A DNA stretch of 45,236 nt from Bradyrhizobium sp. sGM-13 (GTDB lineage: Bacteria; Pseudomonadota; Alphaproteobacteria; Rhizobiales; Xanthobacteraceae), in assembly GCF_018398875.1 (NCBI RefSeq), contig NZ_JAGWDK010000038.1, positions 1 to 45,236 on the forward strand, given 5' to 3'. Position numbers and translations under genes: made by a program. Positions 40,974 to 45,236 of this stretch are shown here, piece after piece. Each line of letters opens with the position of its first letter. Position 1 is the stretch's first letter. The notes under the pieces are model-generated. The model saw only the letters and a program-made list of their open reading frames with translations, ran no database searches and had not been told where the DNA came from.

Positions 40974-42233
40974 GTGACTGCATACCGTGGGCCAGTGTTT
41001 GAGATGGCCGTAAAGCAATTCGAGGTGATCGCGAATTATCTGGGCATACCGGATGACGCAAGACCCCGCCTATTGCTGCCGAAGCGATCTGTCACGGTGT
41101 CGTGTCCAATTCATCGTGATGACGGCACAACGGCGGTGTTCGAGGGCTACCGGGTGCAGCACCACCTGACGCTTGGCCCGACAAAAGGGGGTACCAGGTT
41201 CGCGCCAACAGTTGACCTCGGCGAAGTCGCAGCGCTTGCTATCTGGATGAGCTGGAAGTGTGCGCTGGTCGGATTGCCATATGGTGGCGCCAAGGGCGGA
41301 ATTAACGTCGACCCTTCCAGCTTGTCAAAGCGTGAGCTTGAAGCCCTGTCGCGCCGGTATATGCAGGAAATGATCCCCTTTGTTGGGCCGCACACAGATG
41401 TCATGGCTCCCGACCTTGGGACAAACGAGCAGATCATGGCGTGGTTCATGGATACATACTCGATGTATCAGGGCCAAACCGTCACCGAGATCGTGACAGG
41501 CAAACCTGTCAGCGCCGGCGGAACGCTCGGTCGCCGTGAAGCGACAGGCCGGGGTGTGGCTCATTTGGTTCGCCGCTCCGCGGACGAGCTCAAGATCCGA
41601 CTCGATGGCGCAACAGCCGTCGTTCAGGGCTTTGGAAATGTCGGTTCGGTCGCCGCGCTCGAGCTGCATAATATGGGGGTGAAGGTGATCGCGGTCAGCG
41701 ATCACACGGGCGCGCTCTATCGGCCTCAGGGGCTCGACATACCACAGCTGGTCAGACATGCGGCCTTGCAAGGTAACCTGGATGGCTACTCCAACGAGCT
41801 CGCTCTAGACCCAGCAGAGATGCTGACGATGCCCTGTGACGTGCTTGTTCCGGCCGCAGTGGAACGGGTCATCGACGCCGAAATAGCGGGTAAGCTGCGC
41901 TGCCGTATTCTTGCTGAGGGCGCCAACGGCCCGACAACACCGGAAGCCGATCGGATCTTGGAAGGCCGTCAGGAGGAAATCTTCCTCATCCCCGACATTC
42001 TGTGCAATTCGGGAGGTGTGGTGGTCAGCTACTTCGAATGGGTGCAGGATCTGCAGCGGTTATTCTGGGAGGAGGAGGAGGTAATGCGTCAGGAGTATCA
42101 ACTTCTGGATCGTGCCTTCGATCGCGTACTGGCACGAAGTAGGCGGGAGAACATATTCAATCGCACCGCGGCAATGGCCATAGGTGTGGATCGCGTTCGA
42201 AGTGCAAAGGAAACACGTGGGCTGTTCCCATAG
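40974..42233 (+). CDS. gdhA: Glu/Leu/Phe/Val dehydrogenase (glutamate dehydrogenase)
   Basis: This 419-residue member of the Glu/Leu/Phe/Val dehydrogenase family interconverts glutamate and 2-oxoglutarate plus ammonium. GTG start at 40974. The substrate domain carries HLTLGPTKGGTRFAPTVDLG, LPYGGAKGGINVDP (catalytic Lys region) and APDLGTNEQIMAWFMDTYS. The nucleotide domain carries AVVQGFGNVGSVAALELHNM and VIAVSDHTGALY; LAEGANGPTTPEAD and LCNSGGVVVSYFEWVQD follow. Length and motifs fit the roughly 420-residue hexameric type. In this context it could release or assimilate ammonium from N-compound catabolism. Confidence 0.93.
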   Translation: MTAYRGPVFEMAVKQFEVIANYLGIPDDARPRLLLPKRSVTVSCPIHRDDGTTAVFEGYRVQHHLTLGPTKGGTRFAPTVDLGEVAALAIWMSWKCALVGLPYGGAKGGINVDPSSLSKRELEALSRRYMQEMIPFVGPHTDVMAPDLGTNEQIMAWFMDTYSMYQGQTVTEIVTGKPVSAGGTLGRREATGRGVAHLVRRSADELKIRLDGATAVVQGFGNVGSVAALELHNMGVKVIAVSDHTGALYRPQGLDIPQLVRHAALQGNLDGYSNELALDPAEMLTMPCDVLVPAAVERVIDAEIAGKLRCRILAEGANGPTTPEADRILEGRQEEIFLIPDILCNSGGVVVSYFEWVQDLQRLFWEEEEVMRQEYQLLDRAFDRVLARSRRENIFNRTAAMAIGVDRVRSAKETRGLFP

Positions 42234-42810
42234 CATGTTCGTTTCCATATTTGCGTCTGGTTCGACGCCCTGTGTCGCAGCTAGGACGAGCCGGCCCACT
42301 CTGAATTGCGAAGTCTGAGCAACTCTGTGTTCGGATCGCCTTGAAGGTCTTCCTGGTGTGCTCGAAGCTACTTAGGATCCGCTGGTAAATCGGACTGCCT
42401 CCTAATTCTCTCTCGCCTTGGCAGCCGACGGCAAAGATAAATTTTGGGCAGGCCATCGAAAGCAGGGCGTTGGGCGTAGACTAAAATTTGCGAAGATCCT
42501 GTGATCCGATTCAGGAAGAACTGCCTCGTAGCGACCGCTTCCATCGAGATCCTAGCGTGTCCATCGGGTATGGGCGCGCGGTTGATCCTATTGAATTAGT
42601 GAGCTATGTTGTGGCCCTGTTCTGTTCAGGAGTACGTGCAAGGTTGACGGCATTTAGCCGACCTTCGAAGGCGTGATTGTACCTGAGGGTTGGCGATCGA
42701 CTCGACTGCGATTGAGCCGGGCATCACAAATCCTGTAACGGGATGAGCCGTATGATCGGCTACCCATAAGAAATCCTCTTCTTAATCGGCATGGTATGGA
42801 GGGGACAATC
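42234..42810. other. No gene recognised
   Basis: The intergenic region between glutamate dehydrogenase and the kinase holds only short overlapping frames. No clear terminator or operator was seen. Confidence 0.5.
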
Positions 42811-44361
42811 ATGTTGTGGCAACGATTAATCCGTCCCGCTGCTCCGCGCGAGGTGCCGTACGAAGTGCGCCGGAGAGAGGAGCTGCTCGAACAAGCGCAA
42901 CGCATCGCCCACGTCGGCTACTGGGAACGCGATCTCAGAACAGAACGGATCACCTTTTCGGACGAAGCATGTCGCATCTTCGGGCTCGCGCCGCGTGAGG
43001 GCACCATTACGACTGAGGAAGTGACCGAGCGGTTACATCCGGAGGATCGTGCAATCTGGAGCTCAGCACTAGCGCACACGCTACGCGGCGGCTCTCGCTG
43101 CGACTTTAATTATCGGATAGTGAGGCCGGACGGCGAGGTGCGGTTTGTCCACAGTCAGGGTGATCTGACGAGGGACGCGTCTGGCCGACCTCTCAGCCTG
43201 TTCGGAGCGGTCCAAGATGTCACCGATCTCAAACGGGCGGAGCATCTGACGCAGCTGGTTTTTGAGCGTTCACCGGATGCAATCTGCATCATTGGGCGGG
43301 ACTATCGGTACCAACGTGTTAATCCGGTCTTCGAACTCATTTCGGGAAGATCAGCGAAGGATCTCGTCGGGATGCACGTGGCCGATGTCTTAGGGACTAC
43401 AGTTTTTGAGCAGACGGTCAAACCCAAGCACGACCGATGTTTCGAGGGAGAAGAAGTCAGATATGCGGACTGGTTTACTTACCCTGACACTCGACGCTAT
43501 ATCTCGATAAGCCATTCGCCCTTGCACTCCAAGTCGGAGCGGGTTGAAGCCATCCTTTCGATCTTTCACGACCTCACAGACTATTCATTGGCGTCCGACG
43601 CCTTGCGATCGGCGCAGGCTGAGCTCGCGCACGCCAATCGCGTCGCAACCATGGGGCAACTCACGGCCTCAATTGCTCACGAGGTAAACCAGCCAATTAG
43701 TGCGGTGGTAATGAACGCACAGGCAGCTTTGCGCTGGCTCAGCGTTGATCCGCCCAATCTTGAGCAGGTCCGTCAGTCTCTAGACCTGATCGTTAAAGAT
43801 GGGGTACGGGCCGGGGAAGTCGTGAGCGGGATTCGCGGACTTCTGAAGAAGGCACCGCCTCGGAAGGATGGCATCGACATCAACAACGCTGTCCTTGATG
43901 TCGTCGCTCTGACCCGAAGCGAAGTGCTAAAGCACGGCCTTTCGCTGCAGACAGACCTCGCGACCGGTTTACCGCTCGTGCAAGGCGATCGCGTCCAGCT
44001 GCAACAGGTGATTCTTAATCTTGTCATGAACGCCGTGGACGCGATGATTTGTATCGCGGACGCGGAGGAGCTCAGGATTAGCACTTCGAGCGATGCCTCT
44101 GACCGCGTACTCGTGTCTGTGCGGGATACCGGACCGGGCGTGGATCCGAATATCGTGGACCGCCTCTTCGAGGCCTTTTACACCACCAAGCCTGAGGGGA
44201 TGGGAATGGGCTTGGTCATCTCTAGTTCGATCATCGAGGCGCATGGGGGACGGTTATGGGTCACCGCGAATGAACCTCGGGGGGCTGTGTTCCAGTTTAG
44301 CCTGCCTGCAAAACAAAACGGCGTTTCTGGTGATAGACCGCGCCAAGTCTTGGCAGCATGA
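42811..44361 (+). CDS. PAS-domain sensor histidine kinase
   Basis: This encodes 516 residues from the ATG at 42811, with GGAGGGG 8 bases before it (an in-frame ATG at 42796 is less likely). The first PAS domain lies at about residues 30-140 (RIAHVGYWERDL, FSDEACRIFGL, LHPEDRAIW, VQDVTDLKRAE). A second follows at about 145-260 (FERSPDAICIIGRDYRYQRV). The H-box SIAHEVNQPISAVVMNAQAA has the phosphorylated His at about 290. The ATPase domain has QQVILNLVMNAVDAM, DTGPGVD and GMGMGLVISSSIIEAHGG. No transmembrane segments, so cytoplasmic, like FixL-type kinases, but no haem-PAS signature is evident. No response regulator is adjacent in the window; the downstream ORF is cut by an insertion element. 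Confidence 0.92.
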   Translation: MLWQRLIRPAAPREVPYEVRRREELLEQAQRIAHVGYWERDLRTERITFSDEACRIFGLAPREGTITTEEVTERLHPEDRAIWSSALAHTLRGGSRCDFNYRIVRPDGEVRFVHSQGDLTRDASGRPLSLFGAVQDVTDLKRAEHLTQLVFERSPDAICIIGRDYRYQRVNPVFELISGRSAKDLVGMHVADVLGTTVFEQTVKPKHDRCFEGEEVRYADWFTYPDTRRYISISHSPLHSKSERVEAILSIFHDLTDYSLASDALRSAQAELAHANRVATMGQLTASIAHEVNQPISAVVMNAQAALRWLSVDPPNLEQVRQSLDLIVKDGVRAGEVVSGIRGLLKKAPPRKDGIDINNAVLDVVALTRSEVLKHGLSLQTDLATGLPLVQGDRVQLQQVILNLVMNAVDAMICIADAEELRISTSSDASDRVLVSVRDTGPGVDPNIVDRLFEAFYTTKPEGMGMGLVISSSIIEAHGGRLWVTANEPRGAVFQFSLPAKQNGVSGDRPRQVLAA

Positions 44362-44462
44362 GTCTCGATGCAAGTAGTCTGCTGGATCTGGCGGAAGGGT
44401 ATCACAGGCGCATTGCCAACCCCTTCTCAGGCACCGAAAATACTAGGAGCCTGTCCGAGTAA
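44358..44462 (+). pseudogene. 5' stub of a kinase-coupled ORF, cut by an insertion element
   Basis: An ATG overlaps the kinase stop (ATGA at 44358-44361) and opens SLDASSLLDLAEGYHRRIAN PFSGTENT in two uninterrupted parts. The frame then runs into the left end of the insertion element (RSLSE, stop at 44460). Only about 29 native codons remain, too few to name a family. Coupling to the kinase suggests a functional partner. Confidence 0.55.
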
Positions 44463-45236
44463 TCGGATTTTTCTCGACGAAGAACAAGCGTCGTGATTCA
44501 AACGGTGGATGAGCAAGACATTTCGTCCTTGGGACGTTGATCAGGTTTGGCTGCTGCCGCCATCGATCCAGGATTTGGTGCCTTCCGGGCACACGGCCCA
44601 CTTTGTGCGCGACACGGTTCGCACCGGCTTGGACCTGTCGCGGATCATGGATGTCTACGACGAGGAGCGCGGCTTTCCGCCCTATCATCCTGGCATGATG
44701 GTAGCGCTGCTGCTTTATGCGTACAGCCAGGGGATCTACTCGTCGCGCAAGATCGCACGGGGCTGCGAGGAGCGGCTGGATTTTGCGGCTGTAACGGGGA
44801 TGCAGCGTCCGGACTTCCGCACGATCAGCGAGTTCCGCAAGCGGCATTTGGCTGCGCTCTCCGGATTGTTCCGGCAGGTTCTTGCGCTGTGTCGCGCGGC
44901 GGGGCTCGTGAAGCTTGGCCACGTGGCGCTCGACGGCACCAAGATCAAGGCCAATGCCGGGATCAACAAGGCGATGAGCTATGGCCGGATGAAAGAGGCC
45001 GAGCCGAGGCTTGCGGCGGAGATCGAGGGCTGGCTGGCCCAGGCCGCCCAAGCCGACAAGGCTGAGGATCGTCAGCTCGGAGCCTCGAAGCGTGGCGACG
45101 AAATGCCCGAGTGGATGGCCAACAAAGAGAAGCGGCTGGAGAAGATCCGGACCGCCAAGGCTGCGCTGGAAGCTGAAGCCAAAGCCAAAGCCAAAGCGGC
45201 CTCGAAGCCGGGCGACGACCGCTCCGGCGACGGCGG
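44446..45236 (+). mobile_element. IS1182-type insertion element, left part
   Basis: The element starts about at AGGAGCCTGTCCGAGTAA (44446 on), inferred from the point where the kinase-coupled frame breaks and from the distance to the transposase start. The right end lies outside the window, so neither the inverted repeat nor a target duplication can be checked. Confidence 0.7.
44509..45236 (+). CDS. IS1182/IS5-like transposase, partial (runs off the window)
   Basis: From the ATG at 44509 the frame is open to the window end (about 242 codons). It starts MSKTFRPWDVDQVWLLPPSI and includes FPPYHPGMMVALLLYAYSQG, SRKIARGCEERLDF, DFRTISEFRKRHL and LGHVALDGTKIKANA. These are the conserved N-terminal blocks of IS1182-group transposases; the first catalytic Asp is the one in ALDGTK. 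A Lys/Ala-rich coiled stretch (EAEAKAKAKAASKPG) follows near the window end. It copies and moves the element. The frame looks intact, so the element may be active. Confidence 0.9.
   Translation, partial: MSKTFRPWDVDQVWLLPPSIQDLVPSGHTAHFVRDTVRTGLDLSRIMDVYDEERGFPPYHPGMMVALLLYAYSQGIYSSRKIARGCEERLDFAAVTGMQRPDFRTISEFRKRHLAALSGLFRQVLALCRAAGLVKLGHVALDGTKIKANAGINKAMSYGRMKEAEPRLAAEIEGWLAQAAQADKAEDRQLGASKRGDEMPEWMANKEKRLEKIRTAKAALEAEAKAKAKAASKPGDDRSGDG

Overview
The window reads as an accessory, symbiosis-island-like stretch of a high-GC alphaproteobacterium, most likely a Bradyrhizobium or a close relative. The basis is codon usage and GC, rhizobial-type dipeptide-family ABC transporters with Tat-exported binding proteins, a broken glmS/nodM copy, an IS1182-type transposase, and intact catabolic operons mixed with many eroded gene copies. 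No tRNA, rRNA or CRISPR was seen. Genus assignment is inference.

Layout. (1) 1-6.4 kb is a gene graveyard: remnants of an MFS (MHS-type) transporter, an SDR and an ABC ATPase, one intact small HapK-like gene, a frameshifted and internally deleted glmS/nodM, and a second frameshifted HapK-like gene. (2) 6.5-12 kb (minus) is an intact five-gene oligopeptide/dipeptide-type ABC importer, divergent from an IclR regulator. (3) 12.9-20.9 kb (plus) is a tightly overlapping catabolic operon: DUF917 protein, hydantoinase/oxoprolinase, HapK-like protein, LLM-family (F420/flavin) oxidoreductase, three-subunit molybdenum hydroxylase and a MoaD/ThiS-like carrier ending in Gly-Gly. (4) 21-27.5 kb holds an NADPH:F420 oxidoreductase-like gene, an Lrp/AsnC regulator and a complete F420 biosynthesis set cofE-cofD-cofC-fbiC. 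(5) 28-34.3 kb holds a SnoaL/NTF2-like protein, alpha/beta hydrolase, DUF1028 protein, FCD-GntR regulator, SDR, SMP-30 lactonase and BKACE-type beta-keto acid cleavage enzyme. (6) 35-40.2 kb is a second, partly decayed paralogous module: GntR, binding protein, permease stub, inverted ATPase stub, LLM enzyme, HapK-like remnant and SDR. (7) 41-45.2 kb holds a glutamate dehydrogenase, an orphan PAS histidine kinase, a small downstream ORF cut by an insertion element, and the start of that element's transposase, which runs off the window.

How the genes may work together (inference): the importer brings in a small N-containing, probably heterocyclic compound. The molybdenum hydroxylase and the LLM enzyme oxidise or reduce the ring, and the hydantoinase/DUF917 pair opens cyclic amide bonds. 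F420 is made by cofE/D/C-fbiC and reduced by the NpdG-like enzyme. F420 biosynthesis, recycling and a candidate user lie side by side in a Gram-negative accessory region, which is the most notable feature here. Three copies of a GTGATCA(C/G)ATATCT box, two of them just upstream of near-identical GntR genes, suggest a shared regulon for regions 5 and 6.
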